From: Ruminococcus sp.
GTDB lineage: Bacteria; Bacillota; Clostridia; Oscillospirales; Ruminococcaceae
DNA length: 64,000 nt
Assembly: GCA_017534835.1 (NCBI GenBank)
Contig: JAFXVT010000011.1
Coordinates: forward strand, 62,001-126,000
Direction: 5' to 3'
This document shows, one piece after another, positions 51,601 to 59,465 of this stretch. Both the position numbers and the translations under genes were made by a program. Position 1 is the stretch's first letter, and each line of letters opens with the position of its first letter. The notes under the pieces were generated by a model that was not told the DNA's origin, made no database searches, and worked only from the letters and a program-made list of their open reading frames with translations.

Positions 51601-52135
51601 GATCAAAACCTTCTTTCCGCAAATAAACTCTTAGTTTTTCCCTCGTCCGGAAAAGATATGTCGCGACTGTTTTTTCGTTCATACTGTAAAGCTCCGCTAT
51701 CCTCGCGAGCGAGTCGCCGTACCAGTAACGCCGCACGAAAACCTTCCGGTGCTTCTCGTCCTGTGTGCGGAGAAAGCTGCTTATCGCCTCAGCAAGCTGA
51801 GCTGCCGAAAGCTCCTCATCTGCGCGGTCGGGAATGCACTCCGCAAGCTCATCGAGCGAAACTGTCAGCTGAGCGCTCCGCTTATCCGCCGAGTTGTATT
51901 TCAGCCGGTCTATAGCCTTGTTCTTCACGATACGGCAAAGATAAGTTTTCAGGTCGTTCGGGATCTCGGGAGGTATCTTGCCCCATATATCGAAATATGC
52001 GGAATTCACGCATTCCTCCACGTCCTCGCGCCTTGAAAGAATATTCCCAGCCACATACGTGCAGAGCTTATCGTATTTCATTTTCAGTTCGGCGATCGCC
52101 TGTTCGTCTCTCTTCCGGAACAGTTCGATTATCAT
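51593..52135 (-). CDS. ECF-type RNA polymerase sigma factor
   Basis: 180 residues: sigma-2 region (about 1-75, with DVEECVNSAYFDIWG), short linker and sigma-4 region (about 115-172, YWYGDSLARIAELYSMNEKTV). The start at 52135 (MIIELFRKRDE) follows GGAGGA; a TTG four codons earlier overlaps that site. Paired with the membrane protein downstream. Its promoter would probably be self-recognised; no standard -35/-10 was seen upstream. Confidence 0.92.
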   Translation of the reverse strand: MIIELFRKRDEQAIAELKMKYDKLCTYVAGNILSRREDVEECVNSAYFDIWGKIPPEIPNDLKTYLCRIVKNKAIDRLKYNSADKRSAQLTVSLDELAECIPDRADEELSAAQLAEAISSFLRTQDEKHRKVFVRRYWYGDSLARIAELYSMNEKTVATYLFRTREKLRVYLRKEGFDHE

Positions 52136-52289
52136 TGTATCCTCCAAATGATAAGCCCCCTTCCGTAAAGTGTTGAGGTCCTCTTGCCATATAAGTCGAA
52201 ATGCGCGGAGAAATATTTCACCTTTATCATAACTTATCTCGAAAAAGATGTCAATAAAAGAAAACTCCGGGAAAAAGTTTATCCACTTC

Positions 52290-52485
52290 TATTCGCTTCC
52301 CATAGCAGAAAAAGTGGGCTGCCGAGCCGTAATCTTGCGTTACGCGCTCAGCAGCCCGCGAAACAGGCTGAAGGGACACCCTTCTGTACGCTTCCCTTAA
52401 CGAAAAACAGTGGGCTACCGAGCCGTAATCTTGCGTTACGCACTCAGCAGCCCACGAAACAGGCTAAGGGACACCCTTCGAGTTT
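52290..52485 (+). repeat. Two tandem copies of a ~96-bp intergenic repeat
   Basis: The core GTGGGCT(A/G)CCGAGCCGTAA starts at 52314 and again at 52410, followed in both by TCTTGCGTTACGC, CTCAGCAGCCC, GAAACAGGCT and AAGGGACACCCTT. Each unit is a large imperfect hairpin. This occupies most of the 355-bp gene-free gap between the sigma factor and the ABC permease; the remainder is AT-rich and shows nothing I can name. An inverted third copy is at 54540-54659. Confidence 0.85.
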
Positions 52486-52490
52486 TTTTA

Positions 52491-53261
52491 TCAAAGCTGT
52501 CGTTTTTTAGTCAGCGGCAGAGCTGCAATTACGAGCCCGACCGAAAGCAGCGCGGTCACAGCTGCCGAAGCGAAATAGTCTGAGGGTACAGCATTGCCAG
52601 TATAAAGCGGTGAGCTGTCGATAAGGTGAGTCGGGAGATATTCCTTTGCCTTTGCAGAAATACCTATCAGTGTCATAACGACATATGCTCCGCCGACTCC
52701 GAGCATCACGTGCGCTCCCGAACCGGCGAACGACGAGAAGAATACGATGCCGCAGAGCATAAATGCTCCGAACAACCACCAGCAGAACGCTGAAAAGAAA
52801 AGCTCATTCACAAGCGAATTGTCCCAGTAGTACGCACTGTAGAAATACGTGATACCAAAGCATAGCCACGAACCGGCGCTCCACGTTATAAGCATTGCCG
52901 CAAACTTTGCCAATACAGCCGAGCTGCGTGAAAGTCCCTTCGTCAGCAGCAATAGGAGCGTACCTTTCGTGTATTCCGAAGTGTAAATGCCGCTGAACAT
53001 TATCAGTGTGACAATAAGTGCTATAGGCATATTTTTTTCAAACTGAGTCCAGCAATCGAGCGATGTAACCTTCACTTCACCTATAGTGACGCCCATTTCC
53101 GCCATACTTTCCGATGTCATTTCCAGTATAACAGGAGTAAGCTTCGCCACAGCCGGATTCATTATACCAACAACTACAAACAACCCCAGCAGTATCAGAA
53201 GGCGCTTCGTCCGGACGAGCTCGCGGAGCTCCTTTCGCAGAAATACAGCAAGATCTCTCAT
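52491..53261 (-). CDS. ABC-2 type permease (YxlG-like)
   Basis: 256 residues with six predicted spans, starting MRDLAVFLRKELRELVRTKR, typical of ABC-2 permeases. Overlaps the ATPase gene by 4 bp. Gene order (short PLDc_N membrane protein, ATPase, permease) and sizes are those of yxlE-yxlF-yxlG in the Bacillus subtilis sigY operon. Likely exports a small hydrophobic or antibiotic-type molecule; not proven. Confidence 0.88.
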   Translation of the reverse strand: MRDLAVFLRKELRELVRTKRLLILLGLFVVVGIMNPAVAKLTPVILEMTSESMAEMGVTIGEVKVTSLDCWTQFEKNMPIALIVTLIMFSGIYTSEYTKGTLLLLLTKGLSRSSAVLAKFAAMLITWSAGSWLCFGITYFYSAYYWDNSLVNELFFSAFCWWLFGAFMLCGIVFFSSFAGSGAHVMLGVGGAYVVMTLIGISAKAKEYLPTHLIDSSPLYTGNAVPSDYFASAAVTALLSVGLVIAALPLTKKRQL

Positions 53262-54157
53262 TTGCCGACCACCTCCATAAACAGGTCCTCGATGTCAGCC
53301 TCGTGACGTTCAAAACGAAGCACGGGTATCATCTGTGCGGCGAGAAAAGCCATAACATCGGCGCTGTCCTTTTCCGAGGCTTCACGGAAAAGTATCCTTC
53401 CGTCGGTCAGCTCCGCAGCCGGAAATTCAGCCATTACGCGCTCGATGTCCTTTGTGCGGACAAGGGTGAGTTCAAGCGCGGTATCTCTCCTCAGCGCGTG
53501 TATCTCCTCGATAGTACCGGTGAATGCGGTCTTTCCGCCTTCAAGAAAAGCAACACGGCTGCAAACACGTTCAACGTCCGATAGTATATGCGTCGAGAAA
53601 ACAACAGATGTCTGCTCCTTTGCGGCACTTATCAGTTCGAGGATCTCCTTTCGTCCAACAGGGTCGAGCGCTGATGTCGGCTCATCACAGAGCAGCAGCT
53701 TAGGGCGGTTTATCAGTGCCTGAGCAATGCCGAGGCGCTGCTTCATTCCGCGTGAATAGCCGCTTATCCTGTGCTTTTCATTTTCAAGCCCGACGAGACT
53801 GAGCAGCTCAGAGCAGCGTTTTTTCAGCTCACTGCCTCCTATCCCGGTCACCTCACCGCAGAGAGTGAGATATTCGCTCGCATTCATATAGCCGTAGAAT
53901 TCAGGAACATCGGGAAGAAATCCGATACAGCCGCTTTCAGGAGTCCTGCCGTATCTCACCTTTTCGCCGCAGACCTCTATCTCACCGCCATCTATCTGCA
54001 ACAGCCCGAGGACAGCGCGCATTGTCGTAGTTTTTCCTGCACCGTTCCTGCCGATGAATCCGAAAACACAGTTTTCCGGAACTGAAAAGCTGACACCGTC
54101 AAGGACGTTTTTGCTGCCAAAGCTCTTTTTGATATTTCTGACTTCAAGCACGTTCAT
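53258..54157 (-). CDS. ABC transporter ATP-binding protein (YxlF-like)
   Basis: 299 residues of the drug/antibiotic-export ABCA-like group: Walker A GRNGAGKTTT (about 37-46), signature YSRGMKQRLG, Walker B LLLCDEPTSALD and a C-terminal regulatory part. It sits 6 bp after the short membrane protein and overlaps the permease. Confidence 0.94.
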   Translation of the reverse strand: MNVLEVRNIKKSFGSKNVLDGVSFSVPENCVFGFIGRNGAGKTTTMRAVLGLLQIDGGEIEVCGEKVRYGRTPESGCIGFLPDVPEFYGYMNASEYLTLCGEVTGIGGSELKKRCSELLSLVGLENEKHRISGYSRGMKQRLGIAQALINRPKLLLCDEPTSALDPVGRKEILELISAAKEQTSVVFSTHILSDVERVCSRVAFLEGGKTAFTGTIEEIHALRRDTALELTLVRTKDIERVMAEFPAAELTDGRILFREASEKDSADVMAFLAAQMIPVLRFERHEADIEDLFMEVVGK

Positions 54158-54163
54158 ACTGCG

Positions 54164-54370
54164 TCACTCCTCTTCCCTGCCGATTATCAAATATAGTATG
54201 GGACCAATGAAATTCATTCCGAGAAGAACGACAACGAGCCATATAGCACGGTTACCGTGCTTGTAGGTCTTATGCGAAAATATGTGATAAAGTGTATACC
54301 CGAGCAATGAAAACTCTGCGATAACAAGCGGTATCAGAAGCGGTAAGAATTCTCTGAGCTCCGTATTCAT
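54164..54370 (-). CDS. Short PLDc_N-type membrane protein (YxlE-like)
   Basis: 68 residues from the ATG at 54370 (AAGGAGG upstream), with two spans and the PLDc_N pattern RAIWLVVVLLGMNFIGPILYLIIGR. Such proteins accompany ABC-2 exporters and are thought to be accessory or immunity-like parts. First gene of the cassette. Confidence 0.85.
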   Translation of the reverse strand: MNTELREFLPLLIPLVIAEFSLLGYTLYHIFSHKTYKHGNRAIWLVVVLLGMNFIGPILYLIIGREEE

Positions 54371-54385
54371 AAAAAGTACCTCCTT

Positions 54386-54451
54386 GTATTTTGACAAACG
54401 TCTAAATATACAATTTTATAATAGACGGAGTATTTTGATTTCCGTCTAAAT
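54386..54451 (-). promoter_or_regulatory. Two 22-bp direct repeats upstream of the YxlEFG-like cassette
   Basis: GTATTTTGA-N4-CGTCTAAAT occurs at 54386-54407 and 54430-54451, identical except for the central four bases, 44 bp apart. The second copy also forms an inverted repeat with TAGACGGA (54422-54429). TATAAA between them could be the -10. Strong candidate for cassette-specific regulation. Confidence 0.6.
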
Positions 54452-54539
54452 ACAATATACCACAGTTTGCTTTCAATGTCAACAGTTATTTAGAAGAACA
54501 TCGAAATATTAGTTAGTCAAACCTAATATACAAAAACAA

Positions 54540-54659
54540 AAACGAGCCGTAAGGGGAGCCCCCTTTGGCGGTTTCGCAGGATACCGAATATGTACCGTAA
54601 ATTTACGGCTCGGTAGCCCACAAATTCCGCTAAGGGAAGCACTCTAAACCGGCTCGTTT
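54540..54659 (-). repeat. Third copy of the intergenic repeat, inverted, MITE-like
   Basis: On the reverse strand this copy reads GCTTCCCTTA, then GTGGGCTACCGAGCCGTAA exactly as in the copy at 52410, then a diverged middle and AAGGGGGCTCCCCTT. It is bounded by 10-bp perfect inverted ends, AAACGAGCCG (54540-54549) and CGGCTCGTTT (54650-54659). It lies 7 bp after the symporter stop and may also act as a terminator. Confidence 0.75.
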
Positions 54660-54666
54660 CAAACTA

Positions 54667-56247
54667 TTATTCAGTTTCCTTTGTGTTGAGGCAGTTGAAG
54701 GCATTATCTACTACCTTTTCCTCAGGCGCCTTTGTGAACATACTTACTACCGGCACGATAACGATAGAAACGATCATTGCGAATGCACCTGCGTTGATAG
54801 GCGACAGCAGATTGAGCGGGCAGTTCAACTCCTTTACTGCATCAGTAAGACCGGCAAATGCGGAAATATTGAGTCTGAACAGCACCATATGCACTACGCT
54901 GATACCAACACCGGTGATGAAGCTTGCCCAGCAGGCAGCCTTTGAAGCCTTCTTCATAAATAGTCCGAACAGGAACGGTCCGAGGAATGCACCGGAAAGT
55001 GCGCCCCATGAGTAAGACATAAGAGTAGAAATGGAAGCGTTCTTGTTGCAGGCGATAATTACCGATATTACGAGGAATACAGCGATGAATATCCTCATAA
55101 TGAGCATCTGCTTCTTGTCATCGAAATTCTTGATACGGGGCTTGATAAGGTCGTTTGTCAGGGTAGTGCTCGATGTGAGGACGAGCGATGACAGCGTTGA
55201 GAGCGATGCAGAGAGAACGAGTACGACAATGAGTCCGATGAGAAGGTCGGGCATTGCGCTCTTGAGAAGCTCGGGTATCATCATATCGAAGATAGGCTTG
55301 CCGTCTGCATCAAATGCTGCACCGGACGGGTCGCTGTTGTAAAGGCGAACGAAACCGCCTGTGAAGTAGCAGCCGCCTGCAACTACAAGCGCGAAGAAGG
55401 TAGAGATGATAGCTCCCTTTCTGATAGCCTCCTCACCCTTGATAGCGTAGAACTTCTGCACCATCTGGGGAAGTCCCCATGTACCGAGAGATGTGAGGAT
55501 AACAACACCAAAGAGGTTTATCGGGTCGGGTCCGAAAAGTGTACCGAGAGTGTGTGTCTTGCCGAAATCGTCCGCAATAAGGTTCAGTGCATCGGAAGCG
55601 GAGAAGAGTCCATCCTTCTTTGCCATTGTGATACCGACAACTGTACCGATACCGATAAGCATGATTATACCCTGGAAGAAGTCGTTCAGAGCAGTAGCCT
55701 TGTATCCGCCGAGTGTGACATATGCAGCTGAGAGCATTGCCATAAGCACGATAATGACGATATGTCCGTGCTCACCGAGGTTGAATACCATTCCGAAGAG
55801 TCTTGAAAGTCCGTTATACACTGATGCAGTATACGGAATGAGGAATACGAAAACGATAAGTGCCGAAACTGTCTTGAGCGAGCCCGAATCGAAGCGCTTT
55901 TCAAAGAATTCGGGCATTGTTCTCGCATTCAGGTGGTTTGACATAAGACGGGTCCTGCGTCCGAGAAGGAAGAACGGGATGAGACTGCCGATGATGGCAT
56001 TTCCGATGCCCACCCACGAAGCTGACAGACCGTACATCCAGCCGAACTGTCCGGCATAGCCGATGAAAACAACAGCCGAGAAATATGTAGTACCGTAGGA
56101 AAAAGCAGTCAGCCACGAGCCAACGCTTCTTCCGCCGAGGATAAAGTCCTCGCTTGATTTTGTACGCTTAGAAGTGTAGATCCCAATGCCTATCATTACC
56201 GCGACATAAATCGCAAGTATGACAAATGTGGCAGTTTTAGAACCCAT
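54667..56247 (-). CDS. Sodium:solute symporter family protein
   Basis: 526 residues, about 13 spans, SSS family. N-terminal segment IYTSKRTKSSEDFILGGRSVGSWLTAFSY split near residues 24-52, sodium-site region GTYFSAVVF-like and STLSSLVLTSSTTLTNDL in span 8. Sequence is closest in feel to proline/pantothenate-type symporters, but the substrate is not assigned. Own promoter; a repeat-derived hairpin ends it. Confidence 0.92.
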   Translation of the reverse strand: MGSKTATFVILAIYVAVMIGIGIYTSKRTKSSEDFILGGRSVGSWLTAFSYGTTYFSAVVFIGYAGQFGWMYGLSASWVGIGNAIIGSLIPFFLLGRRTRLMSNHLNARTMPEFFEKRFDSGSLKTVSALIVFVFLIPYTASVYNGLSRLFGMVFNLGEHGHIVIIVLMAMLSAAYVTLGGYKATALNDFFQGIIMLIGIGTVVGITMAKKDGLFSASDALNLIADDFGKTHTLGTLFGPDPINLFGVVILTSLGTWGLPQMVQKFYAIKGEEAIRKGAIISTFFALVVAGGCYFTGGFVRLYNSDPSGAAFDADGKPIFDMMIPELLKSAMPDLLIGLIVVLVLSASLSTLSSLVLTSSTTLTNDLIKPRIKNFDDKKQMLIMRIFIAVFLVISVIIACNKNASISTLMSYSWGALSGAFLGPFLFGLFMKKASKAACWASFITGVGISVVHMVLFRLNISAFAGLTDAVKELNCPLNLLSPINAGAFAMIVSIVIVPVVSMFTKAPEEKVVDNAFNCLNTKETE

Positions 56248-56319
56248 AAAGTCACGACCTTTCTGAGATTTTACAATATAAACCTGTAAAGCTTTAAATA
56301 GATAAATTCTACGTTTACT

Positions 56320-56348
56320 ATTATAGTATATACCTATTGGTTTGTCAA
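56320..56348 (-). promoter_or_regulatory. Promoter of the symporter gene
   Basis: TTGACA (56348-56343), 17 bp, TATAAT (56325-56320). Confidence 0.8.
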
Positions 56349-56423
56349 CACCTCTTGTATTATTTTAATAATTTACTCGTATCTTGTAAATAAACAAAAT
56401 ATATAAAAATATTCCTCTTGCCC

Positions 56424-56452
56424 TTGACAAGCGAGTGATTATAGTGTATAAT
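56424..56452 (+). promoter_or_regulatory. Promoter of tRNA-Pro(CGG)
   Basis: TTGACA (56424-56429), 17 bp, TATAAT (56447-56452), a consensus stable-RNA promoter. Confidence 0.8.
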
Positions 56453-56463
56453 ATTACAAGTAT

Positions 56464-56540
56464 CGAGGTGTGGCTCAGTTTGGTAGAGTACTACGTTCGG
56501 GACGTAGGGGCCGCAGGTTCAAATCCTGTCACCTCGACCA
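56464..56540 (+). tRNA. tRNA-Pro, anticodon CGG
   Basis: Full cloverleaf with encoded CCA: acceptor CGAGGTG/CACCTCG, D arm, anticodon stem CTACG/CGTAG with loop TTCGGGA (anticodon CGG, G37), T arm with GGTTCAAATCC. Reads CCG codons. Confidence 0.95.
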
Positions 56541-56561
56541 ACGCCATTAAGACTGGCAGTT

Positions 56562-56594
56562 TCGCGGTTCAGTTTTTCTGAGCCGCGATTTTTC
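56562..56594 (+). terminator. Terminator of tRNA-Pro(CGG)
   Basis: CGCGGTTCAG pairs with CTGAGCCGCG, followed by ATTTTT. Confidence 0.8.
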
Positions 56595-56637
56595 TGCGTT
56601 CCATAATAGCATATGTTTTGTAACAGTTTGGCAATGT

Positions 56638-56678
56638 AAACGCCTGTATTTTCACAGATGTGGAAACACAGGCGTTTT
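56638..56678. terminator. Isolated terminator-like hairpin
   Basis: AAACGCCTGT (56638-56647) pairs with ACAGGCGTTT (56668-56677), with further pairing toward the loop. No gene is left between the tRNA terminator and this hairpin, so it may be the tail of a lost gene. Confidence 0.55.
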
Positions 56679-56764
56679 GTGTATACTATATGCGTGTACT
56701 TACTCAGGGCGACCGTATCGTTCTTTTCGGTTTCTTTGATAGGGGTATCATATTGGTTTTAGTA

Positions 56765-56793
56765 TTGACACTATGATATTATTTTGATATACT
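56765..56793 (+). promoter_or_regulatory. Promoter of the Thr-rich surface protein gene
   Basis: TTGACA (56765-56770), 17 bp, TATACT (56788-56793). Confidence 0.7.
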
Positions 56794-56815
56794 TAGCTTA
56801 CAAGGGGGAATCATA

Positions 56816-57322
56816 ATGAAAGAAAAAAGAATAATAATAGCAGCAGCGGTTTTGCTCTGCACTTTAGGATCAGTCGTGTTTATCGCTTTTTCTTGCAATA
56901 AAGACAGCAATTCAGATAATTCAGAAACAAGAACACCGACAACGACTGCCGTTACAACAACAAGTATTACAACAACGACATCAGCTATTACTACAACCCA
57001 AACCACGACCAAGCCCGTAACCACATCAACGACAACAACCCACGTTGAGACCACAGCTCCTACAACCACAGAGATTCAGACAACCACCACACAGGCAGCA
57101 CAGCAGCCTCAGGGCAACGGAAACTCTAACAACAGTGGCGGAACACCTCAGTATGTAGAACCTCCACAGCAACAGGTAACAGAGCCAGTTTACACACCAC
57201 CAACAGAAACACCAACACAGCCTCCATATACTCCTCCAGCAAATCAGGGCGGTGGTGACTGGGATGAGGGATTTGATACACCTGATGATCCAGGAAACTT
57301 TGATGTACAGTTCGATTTTTGA
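56816..57322 (+). CDS. Thr/Pro-rich secreted or membrane-anchored protein
   Basis: 168 residues. N-terminal signal or anchor (about 5-27, ending IAFSC); Cys27 gives only a poor lipobox, so lipidation is uncertain. Residues 40-95 are almost entirely Thr with Ser, Val and Ala, followed by Gln/Asn/Pro/Gly-rich sequence and an acidic tail (DEGFDTPDDPGNFD). Low complexity of this kind is typical of glycosylated wall-spanning linkers, but no functional domain follows. The start has AGGGGG upstream. The gene lies alone between two tRNA-Pro genes. Confidence 0.75.
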   Translation: MKEKRIIIAAAVLLCTLGSVVFIAFSCNKDSNSDNSETRTPTTTAVTTTSITTTTSAITTTQTTTKPVTTSTTTTHVETTAPTTTEIQTTTTQAAQQPQGNGNSNNSGGTPQYVEPPQQQVTEPVYTPPTETPTQPPYTPPANQGGGDWDEGFDTPDDPGNFDVQFDF

Positions 57323-57352
57323 TGTACAGCTCCATTAATTAAACAGCATTCA

Positions 57353-57384
57353 AGAGGCACTCAAATGAGTGCCTCTTTTTCTTG
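57353..57384 (+). terminator. Terminator of the Thr-rich protein gene
   Basis: AGAGGCACTCA pairs with TGAGTGCCTCT, followed by TTTTTCTT. Confidence 0.88.
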
Positions 57385-57392
57385 TATCCCGA

Positions 57393-57418
57393 ACCCCCCG
57401 GCAGAGCCGGGGGTTTTC
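57393..57418 (+). terminator. Second terminator-like hairpin
   Basis: CCCCCGG pairs with CCGGGGG, then TTTT, right after the preceding terminator. Confidence 0.6.
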
Positions 57419-57427
57419 ATAATACAA

Positions 57428-57458
57428 GAAAAAACTCCGCGACTATTGCCACGGAGCT
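57428..57458 (-). terminator. Terminator of tRNA-Pro(GGG)
   Basis: On the reverse strand GCTCCGTGG pairs with CGCGGAG-type sequence, followed by TTTTTTC. Confidence 0.7.
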
Positions 57459-57480
57459 TTATGGGGTTGCTGATCGCAAC

Positions 57481-57556
57481 TGGTCTGAGTGACGGGACTT
57501 GAACCCACGGCCTCTACCACCCCAAGGTAGCGCGCTACCAACTGCGCCACACCCAG
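57481..57556 (-). tRNA. tRNA-Pro, anticodon GGG
   Basis: Full cloverleaf with encoded CCA: acceptor CTGGGTG/CACTCAG (one G-U), anticodon stem CTACC/GGTAG with loop TTGGGGT (anticodon GGG), T arm GGTTCAAGTCC. Reads CCC and CCU. Confidence 0.95.
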
Positions 57557-57591
57557 TCAGTGTATTGAATACCCTGCAATCAACAATATAA

Positions 57592-57620
57592 ATTATATCA
57601 CTTGATAACGTGTATGTCAA
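57592..57620 (-). promoter_or_regulatory. Promoter of tRNA-Pro(GGG)
   Basis: TTGACA (57620-57615), 17 bp, TATAAT (57597-57592) on the reverse strand. It overlaps the 3' flank of the membrane-protein gene upstream. Confidence 0.8.
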
Positions 57621-57640
57621 TACCCTGTGCGATATTTTTT

Positions 57641-59323
57641 TTATTTAACAATAACTGCTTCTGGTCTGTGAGTCATATCGAAGTCAAAGCTCTCTCCGGA
57701 GCTGATAGTATCGCCGTCCTTGACATTATTGTAGGTCTTTTCACTTCCGTCATCAGAGTAAAGTGTGAGGTCGAAGGTGTTCGGAAGAACTGAGATTATC
57801 AGTATCTCGTCTGATCTGAAGCTGTCATTCGTCTCCCCTGCTGTCATAAGAAGGTACTGCGTGTCGGAGCGAAGACACATAGTTTCAAGATCGCTTCTGA
57901 GCTGTTCCGGATCTGACTTGTATGCAGAAACAGTCGTATCGTCATATATCCTGAGGTAATCAAGGGTATACGGCTCTGCATAATGTATACCGCCATTATC
58001 CGGCGCATATATCTGCCAGTTCTTGTCGCAGTCGGTGACCTCCTCAGTCGCTACAGCTCTGTCAAAGTTCTTGTAGCGGCGGTCAACTGTTCCATAGTGG
58101 CCTCTCCAGTGGTCAACAGCCATATCTGCAAGCAGGCTCGAACCGAAAGTCAGACAGCACACCAGTGCAAGGAATATGATACGAAGATTCTTGTCCTTGA
58201 GGCAGCCGTAAATGAGGGACGCCGCCATACAAACAAGCAGGATAACGAAAAAATAGCTGTAGAACGATGATACGTACTCTATAGAGCCTCGTTTGAAAGC
58301 TAAAAGGTGCTGTTTGCTGACACTTGTGAGAAGATTTGGAACGAAAACGCCTATAATGACAACTATGAGCATCAGCTTTGACTTGATCTTATCTTTCGTC
58401 TTCGGTATCATCACCGCAGCGGCAGCTGTTATGAGTACAGCTTTGACGATACCCAATGCAGATATGCTGTGTACAGACGCAACAGGTGCTATATCAGAAA
58501 GACGCGTTACCTGATATAAAGGGAATATCGCAAAGGGGAAGGTGAAAAATGCCTTGAGCGATACGAAAGGCTCGTCGAGATATAGCTCTGTTCCTGCGTA
58601 TGAAGGCGGATAGAAATGCTGCCAGAGCTTGTAGATGATCACATAGACAACAGCAGTTATCGTTAGGGGAAGTATCGCCTTGACGATGTCCGCTGTAAAC
58701 TTACCGAATCCGCGCATCTCCCTGCTCGGAGCAACTGCGGCAGCTGCCGCATACACCGCGAGAAACGGCAGAAACGCCTCATATATCATACAGCAGAAAA
58801 GGTAAAGCACACAGCTTCCGGCTGTATACTGCCATTTGTGCTTGTCAAGACTCAGAAGGAACAGATGAAGTGAAAGGAAGAACATTCCTATCGGTATCTG
58901 ATGACACAGCGCATACGAGATGAAAAGATTATGGCTCGCGGAAATTGTCGCGAACGCCATAAATGAAGCAGCCGACAGCCATGCGATATGTCTGCTGATA
59001 TGCTTTTCACAGAACAGCCACATTGCTCCTACATCGAACAGGACCGCTGAATACGCGACAAGCTTGTAGAACCAGACCTTATTGAGTATGAACGGGAAGC
59101 CGAGCAAAAGATGATTCCACAAATGCGATATTCTGCCCTGCTTTGCGGAATGCAGCGCATTTTCGATGAGCTCGCCTCTGCGGACGAGGGTATAGTTGCG
59201 CATATCATCGTGAGTTCCGAAAATGACCGGATATATCGAATAGAAGAAGAACAGCGCCGCGAATGCAAAAACCGCGATGCAAAACCACTCCGAATAGTCG
59301 ATCTTTCTTTTTTTCTTTTCCAT
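57641..59323 (-). CDS. Polytopic membrane protein, possible GT-C glycosyltransferase
   Basis: 560 residues with about ten spans in the first 400 residues and a soluble C-terminal domain of about 130 residues. The first outer loop has HDDMRNYTLVRRG (about 37-49), an acidic pair after span 1, which is the position of the catalytic Asp/Glu in GT-C enzymes and GtrII-like glucosyltransferases. I therefore suggest transfer of sugar to a surface polymer, but no family signature is certain. Monocistronic. Confidence 0.75.
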   Translation of the reverse strand: MEKKKRKIDYSEWFCIAVFAFAALFFFYSIYPVIFGTHDDMRNYTLVRRGELIENALHSAKQGRISHLWNHLLLGFPFILNKVWFYKLVAYSAVLFDVGAMWLFCEKHISRHIAWLSAASFMAFATISASHNLFISYALCHQIPIGMFFLSLHLFLLSLDKHKWQYTAGSCVLYLFCCMIYEAFLPFLAVYAAAAAVAPSREMRGFGKFTADIVKAILPLTITAVVYVIIYKLWQHFYPPSYAGTELYLDEPFVSLKAFFTFPFAIFPLYQVTRLSDIAPVASVHSISALGIVKAVLITAAAAVMIPKTKDKIKSKLMLIVVIIGVFVPNLLTSVSKQHLLAFKRGSIEYVSSFYSYFFVILLVCMAASLIYGCLKDKNLRIIFLALVCCLTFGSSLLADMAVDHWRGHYGTVDRRYKNFDRAVATEEVTDCDKNWQIYAPDNGGIHYAEPYTLDYLRIYDDTTVSAYKSDPEQLRSDLETMCLRSDTQYLLMTAGETNDSFRSDEILIISVLPNTFDLTLYSDDGSEKTYNNVKDGDTISSGESFDFDMTHRPEAVIVK

Positions 59324-59367
59324 TTGTATCTCCTTGATGTTAGATTACCATATTTACGGCAAATATT

Positions 59368-59396
59368 ATTATAGCACTTATTAATTCAAATAGCAA
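59368..59396 (-). promoter_or_regulatory. Promoter of the GT-C-like gene
   Basis: TTGCTA (59396-59391), 17 bp, TATAAT (59373-59368) on the reverse strand. Confidence 0.7.
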
Positions 59397-59429
59397 TAGC
59401 ACACAACAAATTAGTTTACATCCGCGAAA

Positions 59430-59458
59430 AAACGGGACCGGATCTGACCGGTCCCATT
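59430..59458 (-). terminator. Terminator of purL
   Basis: GGGACCGG (59434-59441) pairs with CCGGTCCC (59448-59455), then TTTTTT on the reverse strand. Confidence 0.88.
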
Positions 59459-59465
59459 GATAATA

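Noticed and set aside
52184..52510. 108-residue forward frame over the tandem repeat
   Set aside because: It is produced by translating the intergenic repeat twice (AFRLPSRNLALR-like units recur); no ribosome site.
56464..57556. tRNA-targeted integrated element
   Set aside because: No integrase gene and no direct repeat of the tRNA 3' end was seen; only a loose insertion hint remains.
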